A DNA stretch of 64,000 nucleotides from Micavibrio_C sp965231165 (GTDB lineage: Bacteria > Pseudomonadota > Alphaproteobacteria > Micavibrionales > Micavibrionaceae), in the NCBI GenBank assembly GCA_965231165.1, contig OZ246421.1:186001-250000 (forward strand), read 5' to 3'. The position numbers and the translations under genes are program-made. This document shows positions 26,836-35,112 of this stretch, in pieces. Each line of letters opens with the position of its first letter. Positions within the stretch are counted from its first letter, which is position 1. Below the pieces are notes generated by a model. It was not told where the DNA came from and did not search any database. It saw nothing but the letters and a program-made list of their open reading frames with translations.

Positions 26836-27516
26836 TCAGCTGTAAAGCGCCATGGATATCGGTTCGCCCGTCTGGGAATCGGCGAGGGAGCCATTTACGT
26901 ATTCACGTTGCTGACGGGCGACCTCGATGCTGGCGTTGGCCTGTCCGGCATTTTTGATCGTCAATTCGGCAATGGAAACGCTGCCGCCGTTCATATCGGA
27001 GATGGTCATTTTCTGGGCTTTGTCGTCCTGATATTCGATGGCGATGCGCAGGCGGGAATTGGTGCCCAGCAGCGTGTAAACATCGCGGTTGCCCTTGTTG
27101 TATTCCTGTTCCATGCGGTCGGTGGTGGTGTCGCGCATGGTGGCACCGGTGTCGCTGATCAGTGTGTTGAAACCTTGCAGGAATTCCTGTGCTTCATCTG
27201 ATAATTTACTGAAATCAATGCCGGCATCTTCAAAGAAATTCAGGAAGAAAGACTGTGCGCCTTTTTGGACGCCGTTGACGGCGGCGCCTTCGCTATTTTC
27301 AGCGTTCTCGGCCAGCAGGGCCTGCGCCTCGGCGGAAAGTGTTACCTGGTCGCCTGCGGCAGTGGCAGTATTTGCCGTGTCGAGCAGGGCGGAAACCCTG
27401 CTCTGTATGGCCTGATTGGCGGCACCGAGCGCCGAGCTGTTAAAATTGTCCCCGCCCAGGTAATTCGCCAGTGTCGGGCGGTTCATAATCATGTTTTTCA
27501 GGGATGATAAATCCAT
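26836..27516 (-). CDS. Hypothetical protein of unknown family
   Basis: A 226-residue soluble protein, Ala/Asn/Gln-rich in its first 75 residues (SALGAANQAIQSRVSALLD) and mixed alpha/beta afterwards. No signal peptide, membrane segment or cysteines are seen. The N-terminal composition resembles secreted or appendage-associated proteins such as flagellin-related chains, but no motif supports this. It is transcribed in the same direction as map, with a repeat between them. Confidence 0.6.
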   Translation of the reverse strand: MDLSSLKNMIMNRPTLANYLGGDNFNSSALGAANQAIQSRVSALLDTANTATAAGDQVTLSAEAQALLAENAENSEGAAVNGVQKGAQSFFLNFFEDAGIDFSKLSDEAQEFLQGFNTLISDTGATMRDTTTDRMEQEYNKGNRDVYTLLGTNSRLRIAIEYQDDKAQKMTISDMNGGSVSIAELTIKNAGQANASIEVARQQREYVNGSLADSQTGEPISMALYS

Positions 27517-27582
27517 AATCGCACGTCCTCTTCACAGCAATTCTTAAGTCCAGATTTGCAAGAGATGTGCCAGCCTGTTTAT

Positions 27583-27654
27583 GTCATCCTGAGGGCTTTA
27601 GCCCGAAGGATCTCACTCAAAAAGATGAGATTCTTCGCTGACGCTCAGAATGAC
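27583..27654. repeat. GTCATCCTGAG palindromic repeat, copy 3
   Basis: A 72-bp inverted repeat with slightly diverged right arm (CTCAGAATGAC). It lies 7 bp past the map stop codon, as copy 1 does after uvrB, suggesting a role or preference as a 3'-end element. Confidence 0.85.
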
Positions 27655-27661
27655 AAAACTG

Positions 27662-28489
27662 CTAGACGTAAGGCGGTCTGGTATAGCCTTTAGGCGATAG
27701 CGTGAAGATCTCGAAGCCGGTTTCGGTTACGGCAATCGTGTGCTCGAATTGGGCGGAGAGGGAGCGGTCGCGGGTGACGGCCGTCCAGCCATCATTCAGT
27801 ACTTTGGTCTGCCAGCCACCGGCGTTGATCATCGGTTCGATGGTGAAAAACATGCCGGGTTCGAGGACCGGGCCGGTTTTGGGTTCGCCGTAATGCACGA
27901 CGCTGGGGGCGCTGTGGAAGACCTGTCCGATGCCGTGGCCGCAGAAATCGCGCACGACCGAGAAGCGGTTACGTTCGGCCACAGTCTGGATGGCGTAGCC
28001 GATATCGCCCAGTGTCGCGCCGGGTTTGACGGCCTCGATACCGGCCATCATGGAATCGTAAGTGACGTCGATCAGGTTGCGGGCTTTGATGGGGGCTTTG
28101 TCGCCGAAGATATACATGCGGCTGGTGTCGCCGTACCAGCCATCGAGGATCACGGTCACGTCAATGTTGGCGATATCGCCGTCCAGCACTTTCTTGGGGC
28201 CGGGAATTCCGTGACAGACCACATGGTTGATCGAGATGCAGCAGGATTTTGTATAGCCTTTGTAACCCAGAGTTGCGGGGATCGCGCCGTGCGCGATCGT
28301 GTATTCATGGATCAGGTTGTCGAGCTCTTCGGTGGTGACGCCGGGTACGCAGAACGGGGTGATGTAATCCAGCACTTCAGCGGCCAGCTTGCCCGCGCGG
28401 CGCATGCCTTCGTAGTTGCTGACCGGGTGGATTTCGATACCATCACGGTTATAAGTTGTGGTTGTTTTCGTTGCGGTATTGTCAGCCAT
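27662..28489 (-). CDS. map: Methionine aminopeptidase, type I
   Basis: Removes the initiator methionine from nascent proteins. The 275-residue chain has all five metal ligands: Asp in NIDVTVILDG, Asp in WYGDTSRM, His in CGHGIGQVFH, Glu in FTIEPMI and Glu in QFEHTIAV. The ATG at 28489 is preferred over a GTG at 28501 because the family usually starts near here. The neighbour on the other strand begins 100 bp away. Confidence 0.97.
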   Translation of the reverse strand: MADNTATKTTTTYNRDGIEIHPVSNYEGMRRAGKLAAEVLDYITPFCVPGVTTEELDNLIHEYTIAHGAIPATLGYKGYTKSCCISINHVVCHGIPGPKKVLDGDIANIDVTVILDGWYGDTSRMYIFGDKAPIKARNLIDVTYDSMMAGIEAVKPGATLGDIGYAIQTVAERNRFSVVRDFCGHGIGQVFHSAPSVVHYGEPKTGPVLEPGMFFTIEPMINAGGWQTKVLNDGWTAVTRDRSLSAQFEHTIAVTETGFEIFTLSPKGYTRPPYV

Positions 28490-28588
28490 ATCAATCTGCA
28501 CTAGTTTAGTATTTCCTTATTGCGTACAAAGACATAGCCTTGATACGCTGCTTTGGCAACCTTCTTGGCTATTTGAGAACGGGACATT

Positions 28589-29386
28589 ATGTCGAAAAGC
28601 GCCAGTTTTGATACTTTTTCCGCCGCTCTGGCGATCATAGGCAACGAAATTCTTTCGGGCCGGACGCAGGACACCAACACACCGTGGATCGCCGAGCGCC
28701 TGACCGAACGCGGCATTGTGCTGGCGGAGGTGCGGGTCATTCCAGATACGGAAGACGCGATCATCCGCACCGTCAAACAACTCAGCGAGCTGTACGATTA
28801 CGTGTTTACCACGGGCGGCATCGGCCCGACCCATGACGATATCACCGCCGAATGCGTGGCCAAGGCGTTCGGGCTTGAACTGGTGCGCGATGAAGATGCT
28901 TTCCGCATGCTGGAAGAACATTACGGTCTTGACCAGCTGACGCCGCCGCGCGCGAAGATGAGCATGGTGCCCAAAGGCGCCAAACTGATACCCAACCCGG
29001 TATCGGCGGCACCCGGTTTCAATATCGAGAATATTTATGTGATGGCGGGTGTGCCGCGCATCATGCAGGCGATGCTTGATCATGTGATGGGGACTATTCA
29101 GGCGGGTAAGCCCATTCTTTCAAACACGGTGGCCTGCGGTCTGGCTGAAAGTGCGCTGGCGGAAGATTTAAGCGCACTGGCGCTGCGTTACACCGACATC
29201 CAGATCGGCAGCTATCCACATTACCGCGGCGGCGTACTGGGTTTAAGCCTCGTTCTGCGCGGGATGAATCCCGATAGCCTTGATCTGGCCACGCAGGAAC
29301 TGATCGACCTGATCCGCAAGCACGGCGATGAACCGCGCGCCCTCAGCATCAAATCGCGCCCTGATTCAGGGATGGTGCGGGTTTAG
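28589..29386 (+). CDS. CinA-type molybdopterin-binding-domain protein
   Basis: A 265-residue protein of the MoaB/MoeA/CinA nucleotide- and molybdopterin-binding fold. The blocks GNEILSGRTQDTNTPWIAERL and YVFTTGGIGPTHDDIT are family signatures. The C-terminal nicotinamide-nucleotide amidase half of full-length CinA is absent, so this is a stand-alone domain. Relatives include ADP-ribose pyrophosphatase-type CinA proteins; function here is uncertain. A strong terminator begins 7 bp past the stop. Confidence 0.88.
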   Translation: MSKSASFDTFSAALAIIGNEILSGRTQDTNTPWIAERLTERGIVLAEVRVIPDTEDAIIRTVKQLSELYDYVFTTGGIGPTHDDITAECVAKAFGLELVRDEDAFRMLEEHYGLDQLTPPRAKMSMVPKGAKLIPNPVSAAPGFNIENIYVMAGVPRIMQAMLDHVMGTIQAGKPILSNTVACGLAESALAEDLSALALRYTDIQIGSYPHYRGGVLGLSLVLRGMNPDSLDLATQELIDLIRKHGDEPRALSIKSRPDSGMVRV

Positions 29387-29392
29387 GGATAT

Positions 29393-29424
29393 AAAAAAGC
29401 CCCTGTTAAGGGGCTTTTTTATTC
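29393..29424. terminator. Bidirectional intrinsic terminator
   Basis: A 12-bp stem AAAAAAGCCCCT/AGGGGCTTTTTT (29393-29404 and 29409-29420) with loop GTTA lies between two convergent genes and ends in T-runs on both strands. Confidence 0.92.
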
Positions 29425-29668
29425 AATTGCCATTTGGCGGTGTGACTTCCCTGTTCATCGGACTTTTTGATTCCGGCATTGTCGTCGAACCGCGTGGCAT
29501 CAGATTGTTGCTGGATTCGTCTATATAGCCAGAGGTCGTCCCCGCCGCCGGGCTGATATCTTCAGGGGCTGTCATCGGACGCCAAATTGAAAAGGCTATC
29601 AGCGCCAGTACGACGACGAGTCCGCCGACGATCCAGTATATTGCTGTGTCATATGTTTTTTGTGCCAT
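29423..29668 (-). CDS. Hypothetical single-span membrane protein
   Basis: A protein of 81 residues from the preferred start (ATG at 29668, with GGAG about 9 nt upstream); a frame from 29683 adds five residues. One hydrophobic helix (IYWIVGGLVVVLALIAFSIW) is followed by a Pro/Ser/Asn-rich tail. The function is unknown. It is the last chromosomal gene before the left end of the integrated element. Confidence 0.55.
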   Translation of the reverse strand: MAQKTYDTAIYWIVGGLVVVLALIAFSIWRPMTAPEDISPAAGTTSGYIDESSNNLMPRGSTTMPESKSPMNREVTPPNGN

Positions 29669-29775
29669 GACCTGATACTCCATTTTGTTTCATCCTACCG
29701 CAAGGCAAACAGATAACCGGGAGGAGGGGTTCCGGTTTTATAAATGTAAATGATTGTTGCTGTTTTGTAGATATC

Positions 29776-29793
29776 TGGTGGCCCCGGCCGGGG
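29776..29793. repeat. Left attachment site core (attL)
   Basis: TGGTGGCCCCGGCCGGGG, identical to the 3' end of the tRNA-Leu gene at 50319-50336. The sequence beyond it diverges, as expected at an integration junction. Confidence 0.88.
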
Positions 29794-29850
29794 GACCGAT
29801 GAAAAATCTAACTAATTGATACAGAACAATTTCTAAGTCTATTTTTCGTT

Positions 29851-29881
29851 CCGTGTGTAGCATGTTTGTGTAGCATGTTTG
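29851..29881. repeat. Left-end tandem repeats, likely integrase arm sites
   Basis: Two tandem copies of TGTAGCATGTTTG (29856-29868 and 29869-29881) lie about 60 bp inside attL. A 22-bp segment starting CCGTGTGTAGC (29851-29872) recurs in the same orientation at 50230-50251. Arm-type integrase binding is inferred. Confidence 0.6.
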
Positions 29882-30054
29882 CGAAGAGATGCAACTTGGA
29901 TGTTTTTTGTATTGACTCTCTGCGTTCACTTTGACAAAAGTCACATGCGTCCACGGATGGAATACGCAGCGAGAGCTGGTTCTTATTCTGTCCATTGTGG
30001 TTCAGCGATTTTCCAGCGTTTCGTAAGGCAAGACGTAAACTAAGGAGAATTAGC

Positions 30055-31581
30055 ATGAACGTCCCTGTTGCACTTACCCCCCCTGACCAACTTTTAAACC
30101 CGAAAAGCACTGGCGAAGAAATTCGTGCAGTCTTGGCTTTCATTGCAAAGACAGGCTCAGAACCGATTGCACTGGAGCAACAGCTTCGGGCCGTAGCCAC
30201 CCACACCAAAACTAGCCTGAAGGCTGTACGCCAGAACTACGATGTCGTACTGAAAAACCTTAATCTAAAGCCGGTCGACATCGGTCTTTCCATCGCTAAA
30301 GAATTGCTGATGACCCAATACGGGGAAGGGACTAACTTGAAGTTTGGGCCGGATGGGTTTTTTTATGCCTATTCTGGAAAGTGTTGGGGGCAGATTGCGG
30401 AAGCAAAGCTTCGTGCTGGCACTCAAGCAATCGCTGCTAAATACAAAGGAATGACAGATAAGAGTTTGCACTCCATGGTCAGTGACGCTATTGGATCGCT
30501 GAAGGACTATCTCGGTTCTGATCAGTCTGTGTTTGCACATACGGAAGAGCCACCTCCGGTTATCAACTTCGAGAATGGTGAGCTTTGGCTTGCTGCCGAT
30601 GGTGTGGCCGAGTTGCGCCCCCACCGCCCTGAAAGCCTCCTGACATTTTGTCTGCCGTATCAGTACGATCCTGCGGCAAAGTGCCCCATGTTTGATCAGG
30701 CGCTGATGGAGATTTTTTCAGAGGCGCAAAACACTGAAGATATGACGCGCCACTTCTACGAGTTTCTTGGGTATGCGATTCAACCTCGCCGTCCTATCCC
30801 GTGCTTCTGGATGTTCGTAGGTCACGGGGCAAATGGTAAATCGACTCTGCTAGAGACCGTCTGCCGCCTAATCAGCCCTGAGTATGTGTTCAACGTTGAA
30901 ATTTCTTCGTTTGGTCATGATAAGTTTAACTTGTCTCAGTTGCCGGGCAAACTAGTAATGATTGATGATGACGTGAAAATGAACACCGTTCTTCACGACG
31001 GACTGCTGAAGAAGATCAGCGAGTCTAAAACTATGTCTGCGCGACAACCGTACGGGAAGAAATCCTTCACGTTCCGCAATACCGCGTTGCCCATTATGGC
31101 CTGCAATAGCTACCCGCTCTGCAACGACCTGTCGCAGGGTATGGTACGACGTGCAATGGTTATTCCATTTCTTAAAGCCTTTAAGCCACATGAACAGGAT
31201 AAGTCTAAGTTCGAGAAAGTCTGGGCCGAGGAGATGGCGGGAGTTATCAATCGTGCTATTGAAGGCTATAAACGTGTTATGAAGCGCACACGCTTTGAAC
31301 TCCCCGCTGAGTGCATAGAAGCTCAAGACGACTTCTTTGCACACAGCAATCCCCTATACTGCTTCTTAAAGGAGTGTATAGAAGCAAAACCGGGTAGTCG
31401 TGTCCGCCTGCGCGATATGCGGAATGTGTACGAAGGATGGGCTAAAGCTCAAAACATCTCAAACCTAAAGGGGTTGGACAAAACCTTGAAGCATCAATTG
31501 CTTTCACTAGGCTACGAGATTGGTATAATAAATGGCTATCCTTGCGTCCTTGGATATGGTCTTGCTGAGGCTGCGGCTTAG
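30055..31581 (+). CDS. P4/D5-type phage-plasmid DNA helicase
   Basis: A 508-residue superfamily 3 helicase related to the C-terminal half of P4 alpha and D5 primase-helicases, presumably starting replication of the excised element. Walker A is GHGANGKST (near 261), Walker B LVMIDDDVK (near 300), and a downstream sensor block includes MACNSYP. The N-terminal primase module of P4 alpha is not evident. The ATG at 30055 follows AAGGAGAA, favouring it over the longer frame from 29995. A terminator follows. Confidence 0.85.
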   Translation: MNVPVALTPPDQLLNPKSTGEEIRAVLAFIAKTGSEPIALEQQLRAVATHTKTSLKAVRQNYDVVLKNLNLKPVDIGLSIAKELLMTQYGEGTNLKFGPDGFFYAYSGKCWGQIAEAKLRAGTQAIAAKYKGMTDKSLHSMVSDAIGSLKDYLGSDQSVFAHTEEPPPVINFENGELWLAADGVAELRPHRPESLLTFCLPYQYDPAAKCPMFDQALMEIFSEAQNTEDMTRHFYEFLGYAIQPRRPIPCFWMFVGHGANGKSTLLETVCRLISPEYVFNVEISSFGHDKFNLSQLPGKLVMIDDDVKMNTVLHDGLLKKISESKTMSARQPYGKKSFTFRNTALPIMACNSYPLCNDLSQGMVRRAMVIPFLKAFKPHEQDKSKFEKVWAEEMAGVINRAIEGYKRVMKRTRFELPAECIEAQDDFFAHSNPLYCFLKECIEAKPGSRVRLRDMRNVYEGWAKAQNISNLKGLDKTLKHQLLSLGYEIGIINGYPCVLGYGLAEAAA

Positions 31582-31606
31582 CCCTTTCATCAGATGAATT
31601 GTCGAT

Positions 31607-31637
31607 AAAAACCCGCTTTAATAGGCGGGTTTTTTTA
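31607..31637 (+). terminator. Intrinsic terminator of the helicase gene
   Basis: The 10-bp stem AAAAACCCGC/GCGGGTTTTT (31607-31616 and 31625-31634) is followed by further T residues, 25 bp past the helicase stop. It also insulates the leftward copper operon on the other strand. Confidence 0.85.
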
Positions 31638-31653
31638 TCTTAAAAAGTACGTG

Positions 31654-31806
31654 TTAGCGTCTAGGTTCTTGCTGGGCAAGCTGATCCGCAATAAATGATA
31701 AGTAGTTCCATAAACCAAGAAAGGTCGCCCCTGCAAGCTGGAGGCCTCTAGCGAGTGTCAAGTGAATAGCGTTCACCACCATTAGTGTTCCTAACCCTGC
31801 CGCCAT
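31654..31806 (-). CDS. Possible 50-residue hydrophobic protein after copA
   Basis: An ATG at 31806, 22 bp past the copper ATPase stop, opens 50 codons encoding a mostly hydrophobic chain (MAAGLGTLMVVNAIHLTLAR... then FLGLWNYLSFIADQLA) ending in a charged tail. It could be a small membrane or accessory protein of the metal operon. There is only a weak ribosome site, and no family is recognised. It is too short for common gene callers. Confidence 0.35.
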   Translation of the reverse strand: MAAGLGTLMVVNAIHLTLARGLQLAGATFLGLWNYLSFIADQLAQQEPRR

Positions 31807-31828
31807 TTTGCCCGCACTCAATGAAATG

Positions 31829-34066
31829 TTAGCGGAGGTTAACCATTCTCAGCCGCAGGGCATTTGCAATCACGCTGACAGAACTTAACGCCATGGCGGC
31901 TGCCGCAATAACAGGGCTGAGTAGAACCCCCAAGACCGGATACAGGACACCTGCGGCTATTGGTACGCCAGCCATATTATAGACGAAAGCAAAGAAGAGG
32001 TTCTGCCGGATATTGTGCATAGTCGCCTGCGAGAGGCGGCGCGCTTTCACGATCCCGCTCAGGTCGCCTTTGAGCAAAGTGATACCTGCGCTCTCCATCG
32101 CTACATCCGTACCCGTACCCATGGCTATCCCTATATCGGCAGCGGCAAGCGCAGGGGCGTCATTTGTCCCATCACCAGCCATGGCTACAACACGCCCCTG
32201 ATCCCGCAGCTTCTTGACCATGTGCGCCTTATCTTCCGGCAAGATTTCAGCTTCCACTTCGTCAATACCCAGTCTCCGGGCCACAGCTTCTGCGGTAGTC
32301 CGGTTATCCCCGGTCAGCATGACAATACGGATGCCAAGTGCTTTGAGGTCTTTAAGGGCTTGCGGGGTGGTTTCCTTGACTGGATCGGCAATCGCCAGAA
32401 GACCGGCAGGCTGGCCGTCCACAGCTATAAAGATCACGGTGGCCCCATCAGCGCGTAACGCATCGGCCTGTCCAGACAGAGCGGAAATATCAATACCCAT
32501 ATCTTCCATCAGTCTGATATTGCCGACAGCCACGGAACGCCCCCCTACATTTCCGGTAACGCCCTTACCTGTGGGCGAGTCGAAATTCTCGACGTTCTGC
32601 AACACCAGATTTTTCTTCTCAGCGGCTTTCAATATCGCATGAGCCAGAGGATGTTCGCTCCCTCTCTCCATGGAAGCGGCGAGCATCAGGATTTGTTCCT
32701 CATCCAGATCACCTACGGCCACGATATCGGTTACGGCAGGTTTCCCCTCAGTCAGCGTCCCTGTCTTGTCTACAACAAGGGTATCCACTTTTTCCATGCG
32801 TTCCAAGGCTTCGGCATTCTTGATCAGAACACCGTTTTGCGCACCCCGCCCTATACCCACCATGATGGACATAGGGGTGGCAAGCCCAAGCGCACAAGGA
32901 CACGCAATAATCAGGACACTCACAGCCGCAATCAGCGCATAGCTCAGGGCCGGATCGGGGCCATAGATAGCCCATGCCATAAAAGCAGCAATGGCGATTA
33001 AAATAACAACAGGAACAAACCATCCAGCAACAAGGTCGGCCAATTTCTGGATCGGGGCACGACTGCGCTGGGCTTCCGAAACCATCTGAACGATACGCGC
33101 CAGAACAGTCTCTTCCCCAATTTTCTCAGCCCGCATGATAAAGCTGCCGGTCTGGTTGATAGTGCCGCCAATGACCTTTGCGCCAGACTCCTTGGTCACA
33201 GGCATGGACTCGCCTGTCATCATCGATTCATCGACTGTGCTTCTGCCCTCGGTGATGATGCCGTCAACGGGAACCTTGTCTCCGGGACGAACGCGCAGAA
33301 GATCGCCTGCCTTGACCTGATCCAATGCAATTTCTTCATCACTTCCCCCTACCACAATCCGCAAGGCGGTTGCCGGAGCCAGCCGTAACAGAGCGCGAAT
33401 GGCTCCGCCTGTCTGCTCTCGCGCTCTTAATTCCAGAACTTGCCCCAACAGGACAAGAACCGTAATCACGGCTGCGGCCTCGAAATAGACGGCGACAACA
33501 CCATCGCTGCGAAAAGCGTCCGGGAATAAATCCGGCGCTGCCGTTGCCACGATGCTGTAAAGCCACGCAATACCCGTCCCCATGGCAATCAGGGTGAACA
33601 TATTCAAGTTACGGGTAACGACGGATGCCCAGCCCCGCTGAAAGAAAGGCCAGCCTGCCCAAAGAACAACGGGAGTCGCCAGAACAAGTTGCGCCCAGTT
33701 AGAGAGCGCAGGCGGTAAAATATGGAAGTTTAGCAAGTGCCCGCCCATTTCCAGCATAAATACCGGCAAGGTCAGGATAAGGCCGATCCAGAACCGACGG
33801 GTCATGTCGATGAGTTCGGGGTTGGGGGCCTGTTCACCCGTTATTTTTTCAGGTTCCAGCGCCATGCCGCAGATAGGGCATGATCCCGGCCCGGCTTGCC
33901 GGATTTGCGGATGCATAGGGCAAGTATAAATCGCCCCATCATTAGTAAGAGGGGCCGCCACACCAACAGACTGTCCTTGTGGTGGGTGCAAATGGCACTT
34001 GTGCCCGGCCTCCATGTCATGAGGATGGTGGGCAGGAGTTTTGTGAACAGAGTGGCAACTGGACAT
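31829..34066 (-). CDS. copA: Copper-translocating P1B-type ATPase
   Basis: Exports monovalent copper from the cytoplasm using ATP. The 745 residues start with a His-rich stretch and a heavy-metal-binding domain (YTCPMHPQIRQAGPGSCPICGMAL region, about 47-70), followed by eight membrane spans. The transmembrane metal site is CPCALGLATP (near 388), the phosphorylation motif DKTGTLT (near 431), and the hinge GDGTNDAPAL (near 635). The N-terminal domain is of the HMBD type, not the classical GMTC fold. It follows csoR by 19 bp and is controlled with it. Confidence 0.95.
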   Translation of the reverse strand: MSSCHSVHKTPAHHPHDMEAGHKCHLHPPQGQSVGVAAPLTNDGAIYTCPMHPQIRQAGPGSCPICGMALEPEKITGEQAPNPELIDMTRRFWIGLILTLPVFMLEMGGHLLNFHILPPALSNWAQLVLATPVVLWAGWPFFQRGWASVVTRNLNMFTLIAMGTGIAWLYSIVATAAPDLFPDAFRSDGVVAVYFEAAAVITVLVLLGQVLELRAREQTGGAIRALLRLAPATALRIVVGGSDEEIALDQVKAGDLLRVRPGDKVPVDGIITEGRSTVDESMMTGESMPVTKESGAKVIGGTINQTGSFIMRAEKIGEETVLARIVQMVSEAQRSRAPIQKLADLVAGWFVPVVILIAIAAFMAWAIYGPDPALSYALIAAVSVLIIACPCALGLATPMSIMVGIGRGAQNGVLIKNAEALERMEKVDTLVVDKTGTLTEGKPAVTDIVAVGDLDEEQILMLAASMERGSEHPLAHAILKAAEKKNLVLQNVENFDSPTGKGVTGNVGGRSVAVGNIRLMEDMGIDISALSGQADALRADGATVIFIAVDGQPAGLLAIADPVKETTPQALKDLKALGIRIVMLTGDNRTTAEAVARRLGIDEVEAEILPEDKAHMVKKLRDQGRVVAMAGDGTNDAPALAAADIGIAMGTGTDVAMESAGITLLKGDLSGIVKARRLSQATMHNIRQNLFFAFVYNMAGVPIAAGVLYPVLGVLLSPVIAAAAMALSSVSVIANALRLRMVNLR

Positions 34067-34085
34067 GATTTATTCCTTTCAGCTT

Positions 34086-34403
34086 CTATTTATCTACGCT
34101 GTCGTAACGGCTAAACAGTTTAAGAATTTCATCGATTTTGATGTCTTGTGCCTTTTGATCTCCGGCGGCAAAAGCATCGCGTACACATGAACGGAGATGT
34201 GTCTCCAGAACACGGCTTTCAAGCGTATGCAGCGCAGCGCGCGCAGCGCGTATTTGGTTAAGGATGTCGGGACAGTACCGATCCTCCATCATCATTTTTC
34301 CTATGGCGTTGACTTGCCCCGCGATACGGTTGACCAGAGCCGTTGAGTTGCCGTGCTTGGGCAAACTGGCGCATTTTTCACAATTTTCAGTGTTTTCAGG
34401 CAT
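34086..34403 (-). CDS. csoR: CsoR/RcnR-family metal-sensing repressor
   Basis: A 105-residue four-helix metal sensor. The CsoR-type ligand pattern Cys-His-Cys is present: Cys in DRYCPDI, then His and Cys in THLRSCV. This favours copper(I) sensing rather than the His-rich nickel pattern of RcnR. The ATG at 34403 has GAGG about 8 nt upstream; a start at 34415 adds four residues. It leads the copA operon and faces paired palindromic operators, so autoregulation is likely. Confidence 0.9.
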   Translation of the reverse strand: MPENTENCEKCASLPKHGNSTALVNRIAGQVNAIGKMMMEDRYCPDILNQIRAARAALHTLESRVLETHLRSCVRDAFAAGDQKAQDIKIDEILKLFSRYDSVDK

Positions 34404-34420
34404 TTTTGACCTCATAAAAA

Positions 34421-34459
34421 TATACCCCCTATGGGTATAATATACTCCTAGGGGGTATA
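34421..34459 (-). promoter_or_regulatory. Two CsoR-like operators
   Basis: Two palindromes, TATACCCCCTATGGGTATA (34421-34439) and TATACTCCTAGGGGGTATA (34441-34459), lie side by side 18 bp before the csoR start. Their TACCC/GGGTA core matches known CsoR-type operators. Between them they would cover the promoter. Confidence 0.75.
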
Positions 34460-34463
34460 CAAG

Positions 34464-34595
34464 TCAAGCCTCATGCCGATTAACGGTTAGAAGATAGTAA
34501 CTGACCGCTGCAAGAGCGACGGTCAGCACTATTCCACGCCAAGACAGAAACCACTCTACGAAGCCCTTGGGCTTACAGTGTTCAGCATTATGCAT
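34464..34595 (-). CDS. 43-residue membrane peptide, DUF2933-like
   Basis: A short open frame with one hydrophobic segment (WRGIVLTVALAAVSYYLLT) and ends that are His/Cys- and His/Glu-containing. The YYLL pattern next to a His recalls DUF2933 small membrane proteins from copper islands. It sits 12 bp after the TRASH-like gene and ends just before the csoR operators, so it is probably the last gene of the periplasmic copper operon. Too short for common gene callers. Confidence 0.5.
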   Translation of the reverse strand: MHNAEHCKPKGFVEWFLSWRGIVLTVALAAVSYYLLTVNRHEA

Positions 34596-34607
34596 GGATT
34601 TTCTTTC

Positions 34608-35090
34608 TTAGTGATGTTGCTTATGATCTTCCGGCGTTACCAACGGTTCAGCAGGTGCTTTGGTTGCATCGGTTTTATCCATGCCCTTCATATCCATACC
34701 TTCCATGTGCTCATGCTTCATTTCCGGCATCGGACCTTTGGCATAGGTTTGGAAATTTTCTTCGTTCTCGAAGTAATAGGTCATGCCGTGCGGATCAGCC
34801 CCGATGACAGCCGTGGCCTTATCGACAGGGTTTTTGCTGACGGGATCAGTGGCGGTTCTTTTTGAAACATCTTTATTCAGCATCTCTTTGCACATTTCAC
34901 AGCAGCCATAATAAGTCTTGTCCCCTACTTTAACAGCCATTTGCTCTTTATCGAATGCCATATCGTTCATCATGCAGACATACTTGGCCTCGACAGGTTT
35001 CAGCCAGCCATCAGCTTGTGTAGCAGGATCAGCGGCCATGGCAGGAAATGCCATAAACGCCATTATCATCGTCAGTATCAGGTTCTTCAT
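34608..35090 (-). CDS. Periplasmic TRASH/YHS-like metal-binding protein
   Basis: A 160-residue secreted protein with a signal peptide (cleavage near AMA-AD) and a Cys-containing domain (YVCMMNDMAF, then YYGCCEMCKEML) that resembles TRASH/YHS metal-binding folds. The C-terminal part is rich in Met, His and Asp (MKHEHMEGMDMKGMDK), typical of periplasmic copper binders. Start at 35090 is chosen by GGAGAAG and the signal peptide. It is in the copper operon, so copper buffering in the periplasm is the likely role. Confidence 0.75.
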   Translation of the reverse strand: MKNLILTMIMAFMAFPAMAADPATQADGWLKPVEAKYVCMMNDMAFDKEQMAVKVGDKTYYGCCEMCKEMLNKDVSKRTATDPVSKNPVDKATAVIGADPHGMTYYFENEENFQTYAKGPMPEMKHEHMEGMDMKGMDKTDATKAPAEPLVTPEDHKQHH

Positions 35091-35112
35091 TGGTCTTCTC
35101 CGTTGGTTTAGG

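Noticed and set aside
13951..27654. CRISPR array from repeated palindromes
   Set aside because: Three palindromes are separated by kilobases of genes, with no regular spacers and no cas genes.
29738..30209. Minus-strand frames of 85 and 133 residues across the left end of the element
   Set aside because: They run through the attL core and the arm repeats and overlap the helicase start on the opposite strand. No ribosome site or domain supports them.
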